Below, one piece after another: positions 10,538-26,592 of a stretch of 64,000 bases of DNA. Where the stretch lies: NCBI GenBank assembly GCA_019915015.1, contig JAHBBC010000017.1, positions 310,001 through 374,000 on the forward strand. The letters run 5' to 3'. The notes beneath the pieces were generated by a model that was not told the origin of the DNA, searched no databases, and worked only from the letters and a program-made list of their open reading frames with translations. Source of the DNA: Auriscalpium vulgare. Taxonomy: Eukaryota; Basidiomycota; Agaricomycetes; Russulales; Auriscalpiaceae. Each line of letters opens with the position of its first letter. The stretch's first letter is position 1. A program made the translations under genes and the position numbers.

Positions 10538-12141
10538 ATGCTCCTTCTCTCATCTCTCGCTCACGCATTACTTGTGCAGGGTGCAGGCTGCTCTCCCGTA
10601 TCCGAAGTCATTATACCCGCCAATGCCACCACCCACGACGCCTTCACCAATGGCATCTCCAGAGCATGCACGGATATCGAATCCTGCAGGACTGTGTCGA
10701 ACATAGTCCTGAGCTGTCCATCGGAACATCGCGCGGCCCTCGAGCGACATCCGATCACGGGTCCTGAATATATTGGATATGGCGAAAGTCATCGTCGTGA
10801 CGCTTCTCGCGCCGGAGTGGGTCCTGGCGTGCGCTGTTCGCCAATATCTGAACGCCCGTGGCATCGCAAAAGAGCTGGAGCTTGTACGGAGCGATGCACA
10901 GCGCGCATGGACAACAAAGAGGCAGTTGTCGACATGGCCAGCTGATGCAAAGACTGCTTCAGCCAGAAAGACATCAAACCGAGAATACACGAGTGCCTCT
11001 GACCCAAGGGATGGCTTGCCGCTGCTCTCCACTGGTGATATTTCTGCCGTGGACGCATTACCAGGTGCGTTGAAGTACACTTCGCTGAGGGCCGTTTCTC
11101 ACAGCCAGGCAGTGTCCGGAGAGTCCCCGCAGAAAGATGAGGCTGGCGGTTTGTCCGCTGCTGAGATAGACGAGGTCAAGCGCTTGTCTGCCAGTAAGTC
11201 AAACATGTCGCCGTGCTAGCAGTGGCCATCTGCTCACCGGTGCGTATTCAGAATGGACCTTTCGACACGGATTCTTCCTCATCATGGGCGGATTCCACTT
11301 CTACGAGGACGGGGAACCCATCCATCCAATAGATTGCACCGACGTCATCGCGCTCGTGAAAGCCGGAGAGCTCATTCCTCCCACGGAGGATGAGATCCGG
11401 GCAATGGGACAGGCAGATGCGCTGTCCAAGGGCCTCGCCGTCCTGCAGACGCTGTGGTTTGTCGCCCAGGCCACCGCGCGGCGCGCGGAGCACCTTCCGA
11501 TGGCGCAAATGGAGACCATGACGCTCGCCTACGCGACCGTCACGATCGCGATGTACATCGCGTGGTGGGGCAAGCCTCTCAACGTCGGCGGCCCCATACG
11601 CTTCGCCGGGACGCTCCCTGCGAGCCGATGGAGGGGGCATCCCACGGGCGCGCTGGGGCACATCGTGAACTTGGTTGTCGGAGACCACGACAGGGAAGTC
11701 GATCTGCGCGCAGTCGCGTGCGTCCCGGCTTTCTACGGCGGGGGCGGGATAGACAACGCCAACATTCGCGCGAATGTTGTTTCTCTGCTTGCCGCGACAG
11801 GCTTCGGGGCGATTCACGCTTTCGCCTGGCGGTACATCGGCCGCTTTCCGTCGCATGCAGAGGGAATCATATGGCGTGTATGTACCATCATGACTACCGC
11901 GCTTCCCGGGTGGGTATGTATGTGTCTTCTGTGGCGATCCTCGGCATTCGGTGCCAGCGCCAGGATATACTTCACAAATAAAAGAAGTATTGCGGCCTTA
12001 TCATTTATTATAATCTTTACTGCAGCGTATGTCCTTGCACGACTGACCATTCTGACGCTAGCGTTCACCACGCTTTGGTCCCTGCCTGCTGCTGCGTATG
12101 AATCTATTTCATGGACTCACTTCATTCCTCACTTGTCGTAG
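10538..12141 (+). pseudogene. Multi-pass membrane protein of a basidiomycete orphan family, copy 2, 35-bp deletion
   Basis: Paralogue of 33-1685 on the opposite strand. It starts MLLLSSLAHALL and keeps TVSNIVLSC. At about 10716/10717 the reading frame breaks: copy 1 has 35 extra bases here (coding LTTVFACVWTA), and downstream the protein resumes one frame over with VHRNIARPSSD and MAKVIVVTLLAPEWVLA. Intron 11194-11251 (GTAAGT to TTCAG) joins LSA to KWTFRHGFF and then MGGFHFY. The rest is open to the end, with PPTEDEIRAMGQADALSK, WWGKPLNVGGPIRF, several membrane segments and a C-terminus WTHFIPHLS. A downstream start could still make a shorter product lacking the first membrane segment. Function of the family unknown. 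Confidence 0.5.
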
Positions 12142-12825
12142 GTCTCTTACCAATACCATTTACCTCCCAGCTAATTTGCTCCGTTTTACTACTCTACTGT
12201 CCCATTTTCTCATCCAAAACCCTACGCGCATTCGAGTCGTGAGATTAGCTCAGCCAGGTAATTGAGGGTAGTAAGGGAGGAAAATGGTGACGAGCCCTCG
12301 AGCTCGATTTGCGCCTGCATATAATGTTAGAACGGCACCGGCCTAATGCGGGCGGACTGGCATCGAGGAGAAGAGCTTCGTGTGGGATGGTCGGTGAGCC
12401 GCTGCGGGTGTCTCGAGTCAAACAGCGCGGCGCCTTGCGTGGATGCGGGTCGCTCTTTGCGCGCCCGGAGTCGTCATGAGCTTTTCTAGCCATGGCTTCA
12501 GTTGTGCTGCCAGCGGTGCTCGCGCCGGGAGTCTGGCAAGCCCGAGAGAGGTAGCCAGAGCAGAGGCAGTTGAAGATGGTCGCACGTGGTATGTAAATGG
12601 CTCATAGATAAAGTGAGAAGGCTTTCTAGATAACGAACTAGAACTAACCTAGCTTTCGACGTTCGTCGAAATTATCCATTTTTATCGTGGCTCCGCCGCA
12701 TACAGATGGAATGAATGGGCGCGCGAAGGCCGTAAAGCGCAGCCTAAAACAATGCCGAGAAGAGCAGATACATAGCTAGCTGCGCAGGTAGGAGATTTAC
12801 GACGATATACAAATCTTACTGCCCG
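12142..12825. other. Convergent 3' region, no supported gene
   Basis: Lies between the 3' ends of the membrane-protein copy and the GH31 gene. Short minus frame at 12245-12493 has no support. Confidence 0.5.
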
Positions 12826-16771
<3,946 letters not shown>

Positions 16772-17096
16772 GTTGGTAGCAACTCGAGCACGGTCGCTGC
16801 TTCTGTCGTCTACTGTCTATATCCTATATAGCCTCGGGCATGACCTCCGAATAAGATGTGAATTGATCAGGGTCAAATGACTGCAGGCCGGAGCTAGTAC
16901 TCCAAATGAACACCCTGTCTTACGGCGGCGGAGCCATTTACGTGTACCAAGCGCTAAGTAGTGTGGCATACGTTTGGGAGGCTGGGGTCGAAATGGTGCA
17001 GCAATTGCGAGAGCTCAAGTTCTGGCAAGATGGTGGAAGACTCGAGAGTTTGAAAGCGGTCGGAGCGCGGCAAGCCAACTGGAGTTATCTATAATG
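16772..17096. other. Upstream region of the GH31 gene
   Basis: Promoter side of the leftward GH31 gene; rc TATA-like ATATAGG lies near 16808-16830. A 62-codon plus frame at 16906-17094 is unsupported. Confidence 0.5.
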
Positions 17097-17364
17097 ATGT
17101 CGCGCAATCTATAACTTAGAACTCTGTTATCTTTAAGGGCCAGACCCATAGACGCTCAACTGACGCATATCCCCATTGCTTTGGTTTGACATGACGTTTT
17201 GCACCCCTCGTGGCACCCCAGATATGTCGCGTAATCTATAACTTAGAACTCTGTTATCTCTAAGGACCAGACCCATAGACGCTCAACTGACTCTCTCGCC
17301 GCATATCCCCATTGCTCAGGTTTGACATGACGTTTTGCACCCTCCCAGTCAGCGTGGCACCCCC
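17097..17364. repeat. Tandem duplication with 127-bp period
   Basis: Two adjacent near-identical units, 17097-17223 and 17224-17364. Both start ATGTCGCG.AATCTATAAC and contain CCAGACCCATAGACGCTCAA and GGTTTGACATGACGTTTTGC. The second unit carries two short insertions relative to the first. Located between the divergent GH31 and NAP1 genes. Confidence 0.5.
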
Positions 17365-18112
17365 GGGGCCCGACCATTATGCCACCTCCTTATACTTAGT
17401 CCTTAGATGTGGGTACTATGAGCTCTGCGTGCGCTAAATGGTTCCTGTTAGTAGTACCTCATGTGAGCGCTGAAATAGCAGCAGACGCAGCCTTGTCACA
17501 GTGCTTACCGATGTCGGTGCTCGTGAGTCAGGAGAGGTCAGGAGGCGCTCGGCGGCATCGAGTGGGAGTTTATCGAGCAGCGCACCCGACTTCGCTGTAC
17601 CGAGGCGGGTAACGCAGCTGCCCACACGGATGCTGCCAGTGAGCGCCCAGGGACTTCGGTTACTACTCAGGAAGAGCAGGCCTGAGGCCAGCCCCATCGA
17701 CGAGCTCAGCGCTGAAACGTGGCTGTAATTCATTGGTAATTCATATTCGAGCTTGAACGTCTCTGGTCTGGTACTACAGTAAGTGTACGGACTTGAAAGC
17801 TAGCAAGTTTTGCTCATACTTCAAGCAAGTTCCCGTCGCATCTAAATTGAATCGCCAGACTCCGCCTACAGCCGCGCCTCGAACCTGCCCTTTCAGTACG
17901 TCAAAAGACCAGAACACGCGGCTGATCGATGAAAGCAAACCGGAACATGAAAGAGGAGAAACGATGCGCGCGATAATCCTGCTATGGTAAAAATTCCCCT
18001 TTGGGAGGCGCCGCCACTTTTTTTCACACCCTCCGCCCTTTCCTCTTCGCCTTACACCTCGCCTGCCCGGAGCGCCTTCTCTACCACCTTCTTTCTTTTA
18101 TTTTCCACCATC
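17365..18112. other. Upstream region and leader of the NAP1 gene
   Basis: No supported gene. The last 100 bp before the NAP1 start are strongly CT-rich (TTTTTTTCACACCCTCCGCC and following), as often seen around transcription starts of highly expressed fungal genes. Confidence 0.5.
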
Positions 18113-19626
18113 ATGTCGTCAAATCTGAACATCAACCAGCCAGACTTGACGGCGCCGACCCCGCAGAACACCCCGCTCACCCATGCACCCATCGCCGCCG
18201 GACTTTCTCGTCCAACGGTACCGGACATCAAGGAGGACGCAGAGCCACAGGAGGAGGGTGGCCCCGACATCCAGGCTGCCATGCTCGGGCTTGTGCAGGG
18301 TCGCCTTGCAGGTCTCGTTGGGAAGAGCTCGGGCTACATCGAAAGCCTGCCCGACGGCGTGAAAAAGAGTGTGGAGGCACTGAAAGGGGTGCAGGTCAAG
18401 CAGAATGAGCTGCAGAACCAGTACAAGCGCGAATGCCTCGAGCTCGAAAAGAAGGTGAGTAATCTATCTTTGCTTTGGGATGGCTAGAGGGCGATGGCTG
18501 CCTGCGCCAAATCCCCCTCGCCCCGCGCGTGTTGCTGATTTGCCTTCCACTACAGTATCTCGAGCTCACAAAACCTCTTTACGAGCGTCGGCAGGCCCTC
18601 ATTACTGGGGCATCGCAGCCCACGCCTGAGGAGCTCGAGGCCGGCGCTGCCCAATCCGCGAAGGACGAAAGCACGCCGCTCGACGTACCCGACTCCACCT
18701 CCGCCACCTCCATCCCCGACTTCTGGCTTACAGCGCTGCGCAACTACGTCGGCCTCGCCGAGCTCATCACCGATCGCGATGCCGAAGCCCTCAAGCACCT
18801 CGTCGACCTCCGCCTTGAGTACCTCCCCGCGTCCGACCCGAAACCCGGCTTCAAGCTCATCTTCATCTTTGATGAGAACGAGTACTTCGAGAACAAGGTG
18901 CTCGAAAAGACTTATGTTTACCGCGAGGAGGTCGGCTACTCGGGCGATTTCGTGTACGACCGCGCGATCGGTACTGAGATCAAGTGGAAGGAGGAGAAGG
19001 ATCTCACGAAAGAGTTCGAGATCAAGAAGCAGCGCAACAAGAGTGCGTTTCATTATCGTTATCTTTGTCGCGCCAGCATCACTGACGTCTCACCAGACAC
19101 GAATCGCACACGACTCGTGCGCAAGGCTCGTCCGACTGAGTCCTTCTTCAACTTCTTCTCGCCGCCGGTGCCCCCGGCAGAAGACGCGCTGGAGAACGGG
19201 GACATCGAGGAGGAGGAGCTCGACGAGCTCGAGGAAAAGCTGGAGATCGACTACCAGATTGGCGAGGATATCAAGGAAAAGGTGTGTTTTCTAGTTACCC
19301 CCGTGATCTCCTGTGTGATGACGCGTCGCGCCAGATTATTCCCCGCGCTGTGGATTACTTCACCGGAAAAGCACTCGAGTATGACATGCTTTCCGAGGAT
19401 GATGACTATGAAGACCTTGATGACGACGATGACGACGACGACCACTTCGAGGACGACGACGTAGGTTCCCTTCAGCTCGCCGTGTCATCGCGTCTTATTG
19501 ACTTGCCGCCTTGTTGAGTAGGACTCCGAGAGCGAGGCCGCTGCGCCAGTGCGGCGACGCGGCGGGCCAAAAGGCCGTGGCGCCGGCGCGCAGAATGTGA
19601 ACCCCGAGGAGTGCAAGCAGCAGTAA
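18113..19626 (+). CDS. nap1: Nucleosome assembly protein NAP1
   Basis: Histone H2A-H2B chaperone of the NAP1/SET family, acting in nucleus and cytoplasm. Five exons with introns 18455-18555, 19043-19096, 19282-19334 and 19461-19521. The protein is about 415 residues: an N-terminal tail, a long dimerisation helix (KQNELQNQYKRECLELEKK to LTKPLYERRQAL), the NAP earmuff core (PDFWLTALRNY, FDENEYFENKVLEKTY, EIKWKEEKDLT, ESFFNFFSPP), and an acidic C-terminal tail (runs of D in YEDLDDDDDDDD). It ends CKQQ, a CaaX-type prenylation signal known from animal NAP1 proteins. Start chosen at the ATG after the CT-rich leader (MSSNLNINQPD). Length and domain order are normal for the family. Confidence 0.5.
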
Positions 19627-20144
19627 TAGCTCATCCGCATACTCCCAATCCGACATAGGGTCCCTGTGTAATGTAAGACTTTTTTGGCACGTAGTTGTAT
19701 CTGGTTCTGCCTGCTCAATCCTCCCCTCTGCACACGTACTTTACGTTGCGCACATGAAAAGACCTTTCCCCCTTCGTCGACTGTGTAGTCATTATCTGTG
19801 TTACCATCGCGTTCTCGAGTATATTCAATCCATCCATCTTATCATGTTGATCCTACTGCTCATCCGGTCTAGTCTACGTTGTTGCTACCACATGTTTGTC
19901 AGAAGTCGGTGAGAAATTCGTTGGCCTTACCGCCTAGACTTCAACGCACATATTCCTTCGACGGTCAATCGAACGGCATGATCCTCCCAAAAACCGTATG
20001 AATTACAGCACATATAGTAGAGTATGGCCAAAACACCCTTTACAAAAACCCGTGAATAAAAGGCTCATACGCCCCATGAACCGAACAGAAAGCTAATAAT
20101 GATAAGACAAACACGACATCATCCCCCAAACAATGGCAGATTCT
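19627..20144. other. Convergent 3' region between nap1 and the secreted-protein gene
   Basis: No open frame of interest. Contains the 3' UTRs of both genes; AATAAA-like signals near 20055 (plus strand GAATAAAAGG) are possible. Confidence 0.5.
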
Positions 20145-22315
20145 CTACTGCACCGTCGTGGTATCGACGAGACTCGTCGCGGGCGGCGACTGATCGGGGC
20201 ACGAGAGCCCGTCGCGCTTCACGTAAACCGTGGTGTCGCGTGCAAAGCGCGACCGCTTCGCTGACTGCAGGACGTACGTCTCGTAGTCGCGGCGTGACTT
20301 GGCAGCGCCAGTATTGGCTCCGGCGCACTTCTACACGAAACATGAGCTGACGCCGGACTGAATCAGTCAGGGAAGGACGCACCGAGAACAGATCGAAGTT
20401 CTTCTGGAAGAGGTTGACGGTCTTAGACTGGTCGAACAGGTTCAAGAAGTTCGCGCTTGCGCCGCCCGCCACATTCAGCGCGGAGCTGATATCGACGCAG
20501 CCCTGGACGGAAGCTCCTGCGCTCCCGCCAGCGGTGTTGGATGCGCTCAGGCGTGCGGTTGCGGTTGAGTTCAGTGCAACCGTGGCGGAGGCATCGAGGT
20601 TGAGGAAGACCGTCGCCTGCGCAGTACCGCCGAGCGCGTTGATGCCAATATTGAGCTGCCGTAAACGAAGGAGTCAATACGTGCCGCAGCCGCGGGGTGA
20701 GGAATAGGGACTGACACTGGGAATAAGGTGGCCCTCAAGCTTGGCAGTCGCGTCAAGAGTGGGGCTCGTTGAGACAGAGAGCGCTGTAACATTGCCCGGG
20801 GTTAATCGAGATCCACTGGGTGGAGAGCAGATGGCACGTACCGTTCGTGCCTTTGGTGAACGATCCCGAGCTGGAGCCTTCTTGCGGAGGGAACAGCAGC
20901 TTCACGCCGTCAAAGTTGTAGTTGAGGTCGACAGTCGCGTCGAGGTCAAGTTCCAAGTCAGCGGTAACGTGTCCGTTGACCTTGAACGTGGGGCCGATGC
21001 TCAGGAATCTAATACAACCCTGCATTAGCACACCGCATACGCTGAGAACAAACTACCAACCCGGGGAAGTCAAGGCCAGGAATGCCGGCCTCGAAGATGG
21101 GAATATCGCCCGAGTCGAACTTGCCGATGCCGTTTGCCTTCACGGTCAGCGTACTATCCATGTTGCCATCGAGACCTGTGATAACGGCATTCAGAATTGA
21201 GCCTAGAGACGAAATGCTATAGCATGACTCACCTCCGAAAACACCGATCTCCGTAATCTTGGGAGGGATGACCGTGCCCGCCGCGACGACACCGACCTGG
21301 ATAACTGCGTGCATCTTCGCATCCACGTCCACGCTGACCTTCGCGCTAAACGCCGCAGGCACGAACTGGTTCGCGGGGCAGTCGATGCTGGTATTGAAGA
21401 GATTGAACGGCTTGTCGAAGTCTATTGGCGGCAGCGTCTCGGAAAGTGTCTTGTTGAACTTTGTGAGGTTCGAGAGTTCTGGAAATGATGGCGTTGGAGT
21501 CTTTTCGCGCGGCATGTCATCGGTACGCACTCTGCAAGGCATTGCTAATGAACCCGCGACGCGCGATGTCTGCCCTGATTTCACTACGGCGCTGAGCGTC
21601 GGCCGTCACGTTGAAGTCACCATTGGCGCCAGGAAGGGACGTTCCTTGAATGGCAAAAGACACGTTGCCATCTCTGCAAGCAAAAAGGTGAGCATTTGCA
21701 CTAGACCTTTTGTGATCGTGGTATAAACTTACGAGGGGCTCGCTGCGTCGAAGTTAGTGGACAAGGCAAGCGCCTGGACTACACCAGAAGTGTCGTCACG
21801 GGCTTTGATACCAGAAGCTGCGGGCATGGATTGGTCCTTCGGTATCCATGCCCGCTTGACATGCGCGAACGGCATCTTGCCGCACTGCCCACGAGTCAGC
21901 TAATACACGCAGCAGCAGAGAAACTGACGCGCACGTTCTCAGGCAAGCGAACGATCTTGCCCTCCGCACCGTTCTCAAGCAAGTGGCCGCATTGTCCGGC
22001 GGGGTTGTGGCACACCATCCGGATATCTTGATCCATGATGTGAGGGTTGCAGTCCAAGATCGTCCATCCTGCAGCGTGAGTGATATCCGAGATGGCGCCG
22101 GAGGATCCCCACTAAGCAGAGTCAGGGTCAATGAATAATAACATACTGCAAGGACGTACAATTTTGAGAGATCCAGAAGGCGCCCCTTCGGCGGCAGGCA
22201 AATCGTATGAACACTGGCCCTGTGTACATGGGACACTCCAGTCGTTAAGCGCAGAAGCACCTAATGCTGCCGAAACAACCAGCGCGAAGGAGGCAATATT
22301 TGAGGATGTACGCAT
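20145..22315 (-). CDS. Secreted beta-rich cell-surface protein, paralogue A
   Basis: Uncharacterised extracellular fungal protein, paralogous to the next gene (24158-26592). It begins with a signal peptide (MRTSSNIASFALVVSAALGASA) directly followed by LNDWSVPCTQGQCSYDLP. Conserved blocks shared with the paralogue follow in order: GWTILDCN, GKIVRLPEN, VDAKMHAVIQVGVVAAGTVIPP, LDGNMDSTLTVKANGIG, LSIGPTFKVNGH, VDLNYNFDGVKLLFPP, LNIGINALGG and FLNLFDQSKTVNLFQKNFDLF. The alternating polar/hydrophobic pattern suggests a beta-sandwich. It ends soon after GLSCPDQSPPATSLVDTTT with no serine-rich tail or GPI signal. Possibly the DUF7223-like group (name from memory, unverified). About ten introns. Biochemical role not known. 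Confidence 0.5.
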
Positions 22316-22456
22316 CGTGTGCTCGCCAAATTAAAGTCAAAGGAATGTTCGGAATCAAAGGGAGGGAGGAAAAAGAAGAAACACGAACGAATGGAAGAAG
22401 AACGAAGGAGGGGAAAGTCACCAGGACGCACGAAGAGACTGTACGCCGCATGCTAC

Positions 22457-22463
22457 CTTTATA
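22457..22463 (-). promoter_or_regulatory. TATA box of secreted-protein gene A
   Basis: TATAAAG on the minus strand, about 140 bp before the start at 22315. Between it and the ATG the minus strand is pyrimidine-rich (plus strand GGAGGGAGGAAAAAGAAGAA), a pattern repeated at the paralogue. Confidence 0.5.
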
Positions 22464-24157
22464 ACGGCTGCGAGCTGTGCAACAGAAGTACGCGAAGCGA
22501 AAAGGGATTGATGATCGTAAAGGCCACAGGACCGGCGCCGGCGGAGTAGAGCGACAGGGATCAACCATAAGATTCGGGAATTCAAGCGGGGTTGCACCTA
22601 ACGACAATTCATGAGAGTTCATGCCACCGTAGCTAGCACGCAGACAAATCGTGTGAAGCTTTGTTCCGGGATAATTTCATCAGGAAGATTCTTGATTTCG
22701 AGCTTAGGAGTTGCTCGAAAGTTTGCAGATCCTCAGGGACTCGGAGATCGAGAAGATGAAAGAGGCTGAGACTCGGGGCTGAGTCACCCAAGCGAGCAGC
22801 GGACACAGGCCATCCAATAGGACCAGCACGCGAGACGGATCAGTGATCGCTGTGCGGACGAGTTTGATGGGCAAGTTGAATTCGTACCTGAGTTAATCGC
22901 ATGCAGTATAAACCAATCCGTGCTGCCACTTCTCGTTGAGTCAGGTCAGAGCCAGTGATACCTGCGCCACGCAGAAGGAAGTGGATTTTGACCGCATCCG
23001 CAAGAGGGGTAGTAAATAGGACAGAGTGAAGGAATCAACACATGTCGCAGGATCGACGTTACACTAAGCGGCGCTCAGACGCAGCCCTCGCAGGTTCATC
23101 AGATGAAGACGCATGCAAGCCGGACTTAACAGTGAAATCTTGTGCGTGCAACTTCTTGGCAACTTCACTGTGATTCGTTCTTGATGTGTTGGGAGGATTT
23201 CTAGAACGCCGGGTCTGCCAAGAGTTGAAGTCCAAACGCAATCGCCAGGCTGAGAAGACCCTCCTGGATACTCGAATGCGAAGTTTCAGCATGAAAGCCA
23301 TCAGATCACAGGATGAGTAGCACGGCACGGCCAGATTGGAAGGATGAGGTACAGTATCGGAGACGGTGATTGAACGCTGTGAACCTTGACAAATCCTATC
23401 CTTACAGATAACGTGTGGTAGATACCGACGCTTCCAGGCTTGTAGATAACAAATGGAGTACAGCCTCGTTCAATTTGCGGACTAGTGGCTGCGAACGGTT
23501 TCATTTTCCAGGAGTTTCGTTAGTCTTCGTTGCCGACCCCGCGCGGAAGACAGTCGTTCCGCTGCTAGAGTTTCGTATGGTGGCCGCCATGTTGATCAAA
23601 AAAAGTAAGTATATTGTGACATAATACATGCCTCGTGGATGAGCTGGAGCCCTTTCAACGCGACAGGATAAAGGGAAATGCACCGAGCCGCGCGCCAAGA
23701 AGCCTTGGGTGTCATGACCACATGTACACTGTGACTGAGGGTCCGACTCGGAGATGTTGGGGCAGCGGAAGGCTGAAACATGCCGCAGCCCGCGAAGCCC
23801 ACATGCTTCGAGATGCGTGGCAGACTTTCGATTTGCAGTCGCTTTCCGCTAATAGCGTGCCGTTGAGCAGTGGCGGAGTTGCGACCGCCCAGCTGCAGTT
23901 GACGTGCACAGACGGTAACGTAGCTCAAGGGTATGATGTATTTAATAGACAAGTGCAAATCCGAAAAAGAGGCCGCGAAGTACTACTTAAGTTGAGTCGT
24001 CCGTAGATTATGATACAATACTGTCCACGTAGTATCCGAAAAGTGTCGTGTGCGCAATGCAGTACATGACCTATTATTTGACATGCTCTGCGCGATTAGC
24101 TAGGTGCAGTGCTTGATCAGCAACGAGCCCTGGCCTCATCAGTTGAAGCGAAATGGC
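22464..24157. other. Intergenic region between tandem paralogues
   Basis: No supported gene. A 120-codon minus frame at 23596-23958 and a plus frame at 23635-24006 overlap each other and show no motifs. Confidence 0.5.
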
Positions 24158-26592
24158 TTACTTCGACGCGGGAACGGTCTTGCTGATGAGACTCGCAGCC
24201 GGTGGTGAGGAAGGGCATTGAATGCTGCGCCCTTGGGCGTCGCCATGGCTTGCTCCAGATGTGTTGGAAGGTGATTCCGAAGTGGAAGTCTGAGACGAAG
24301 AGAGCGTGGATGATGACTGCCGCGCCTCGATCAGTAAGTAGCTGATGCGGACGACACTGCGAAGGATGACTACTCACAGTGGACGATGCATTAGACGATG
24401 AGCTGGTCGAAGTCGACGTAGAAGACACCGACGAGGAGGTGCTTGTCGACGTAGAGGACGCCGATGAGGAGGTGCTGGTCGACGTTGATTTAGAAGATGA
24501 GCTCGTCGACGTCGAGGAAGCGGAGTTTTTGCCAGAGTCGGAACTGCGGCCGGAGTCATTGGAGTTAGAGTTACTGGAGTTGGAGATGTCCTCTGCAATC
24601 ACGTCGACGCATTCCTGACGCCCTTATTTCAGCGAGTGAGCGATACAGAGAGTGCTCAAGACTCACCTGCTGAACCAGCGTGAAATCTTGCTCGAACAAA
24701 GCAACCGACGTCGACTTGTCGAAGAGGTTGTAGAAGTTGTCCCCGTCTTGGACACCAGCATTGACGCTCAGGGCGGAGATAACGTTCGAGCAGCTTTGGA
24801 TGTTGACTTCGTTATCGTTCCTTCGTCCTTGAGACTCAGACGTTTGGACGTCGACCTCCGCCTGCGAGTCGAGGTTAAGGAAGATGGTCGTAGACGTGCC
24901 GAATGCATTGACGCCAATGTTTATCTGTACAGCCCAGCCAATCGCGATCAACAATCTGTGCGCTTCAAGCGTAAAGTGTACTCACGGAAGGCGTGAGCTG
25001 GCCAACGAATTTGACTGCCGAATCAATGACAGCGCTCGCCGAGACATTGACGTCTGCGGCGCAAATAGGTCAGTCGAGCTTCGTAGAATGAAACAACATT
25101 ACATACTGCTGGCGGTCCGTGTGAAGGTGCCGCCGCTGCTGCCTCGGCTGGGCGGGAACACCAACTGCGCATTCTTGATTTCGAAAGCGAGGTCGACTGA
25201 CGCATCGAGGTCAAAGTCCAGGTCAGCGTTCGCCGCGGCTTGAAGCTGGAAGGTGGGCTGGATGTTCAAGATCCTAGGCGAAATGAACATCAGAAGCGAA
25301 GGCGATATGAAAGGCGCTTACCCCGGGAAATTGAGGCCGGACAGGCTCGTTTGGAAGACGTCGATGGTCTCAGACTGAAGGCTGCCCAGAGCGTTCGATT
25401 GGATACGCATAGTGCTTTTGATAGTCGCATCCATACCTAGAGCAGTTGGACTTAGCTCATGATAGAGATGCGTTGTCGATGGGAAACACACCGGTGAAAA
25501 CAGCGAAGTCAGTAAATTGCGGGGGAATGATGGTTCCGGTGGCGACCACTGCGACTTCGATGTTCGCGCTCATTGCGGCGTCAACATTGACGTCGACGAT
25601 AGCTTCGAAAGGAGAGCTGAAGAACTGGTTGGAGCCGCACTCCGCGTTGATCTGAAGGATGTTGGACGTCTCCTGAACCTCGACTGGGATCACGACGTTG
25701 ACGATATCTTCTTCAAAGGTCGGGGAAGAGAAGACTGCGCAACAGACAACAAATGAGCGTGGAAGAGGGCTGCGAAAGAGAAGTCGAGACGTACGTGACA
25801 ACGCATCAGAGAGGAAATTGCGGCGCTGGGCGACCGCCACGGGGGGCACCCAGGAGCGAGCATGCTGTCGACGCTGCTCAGAGGGCGCAGTGGCGTTGAG
25901 AGTGTTATTCTGCCCCGGAATGGAGGAGGCTTGAATAGCGAAGTTCACATTGCCGCTCCTACGTCGCGTTCAAGATGTCAGCATCGCGACGATCTTGATT
26001 GCGGCTGAAGCACTTACGGCGCGGAGCTGGGCCAGGATGTGCCAAACGAAAGGCCCTTCACCTGCGGCTGGGACGAGCCGATGTTGAAATTCGAGGGGAG
26101 GGACTGGTCGTCGGACACATATACACTCGTCACGATAGCGAACGCCACACTGCTGCACTGAAGAGGCTGTGAGTCAAAGAACGACTAAACCCTACAGGTA
26201 CGCACGCTTTCAGGAAGACGAATGATCTTCCCCTCAGGAGCCCCGTCGAAGAGATTCTGGCAGCCGGGGTCGTCGTTGTTGCATACGAGACGAATATCTT
26301 GCGATGCCAGCGAAATGTCGCAGGTCAAGATCGTCCAACCTGCCGCAGCGGTGATGTCGGATATGGAGTTAGAAGAACCCCACTATATGCGACGAAAGCC
26401 AATCAGTAAACGGGCCAGCATGCGAGAGCATAAACGCACGATCTGAAGGCTCCCAGATCCTCCCGATGGAAGGTCGTAGGAGCACTGCCCGTCGAAGCAC
26501 GGTACGCTCCAGTCATTCAGCGCGTACGCCTCCAGCGCGCAAGTCGACACGATGGCCAAGGCGAGTTTCACGAAGCTCGAGAATGCCGGCAT
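24158..26592 (-). CDS. Secreted beta-rich cell-surface protein with Ser-rich tail, paralogue B
   Basis: Paralogue of 20145-22315 in the same orientation. Signal peptide around SSFVKLALAIVSTCALEAYA, then LNDWSVPCFDGQCSYDLP. Shared blocks include GWTILTCD, GKIIRLPES, VDAAMSANIEVAVVATGTIIPP, LNIQPTFQLQA, VDLAFEIKNAQLVFPP, INIGVNAFG and FYNLFDKSTSVALFEQDFTLV. Unlike paralogue A it adds about 80 residues rich in Ser, Thr and Asn made of imperfect 16-residue repeats (plus-strand 24379-24580), likely heavily O-mannosylated. A final intron (GTGAGTAGTC to GCGGCAG, near 24380-24325) leads to a terminal exon ending SLISKTVPASK at 24158. No C-terminal membrane segment, so soluble or wall-associated rather than GPI-anchored. 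Function unknown. Confidence 0.5.

Noticed and set aside
24379..24618. Acidic plus-strand protein of 79 codons
   Set aside because: It is the reverse reading of the Ser/Thr repeat tail of secreted protein B.
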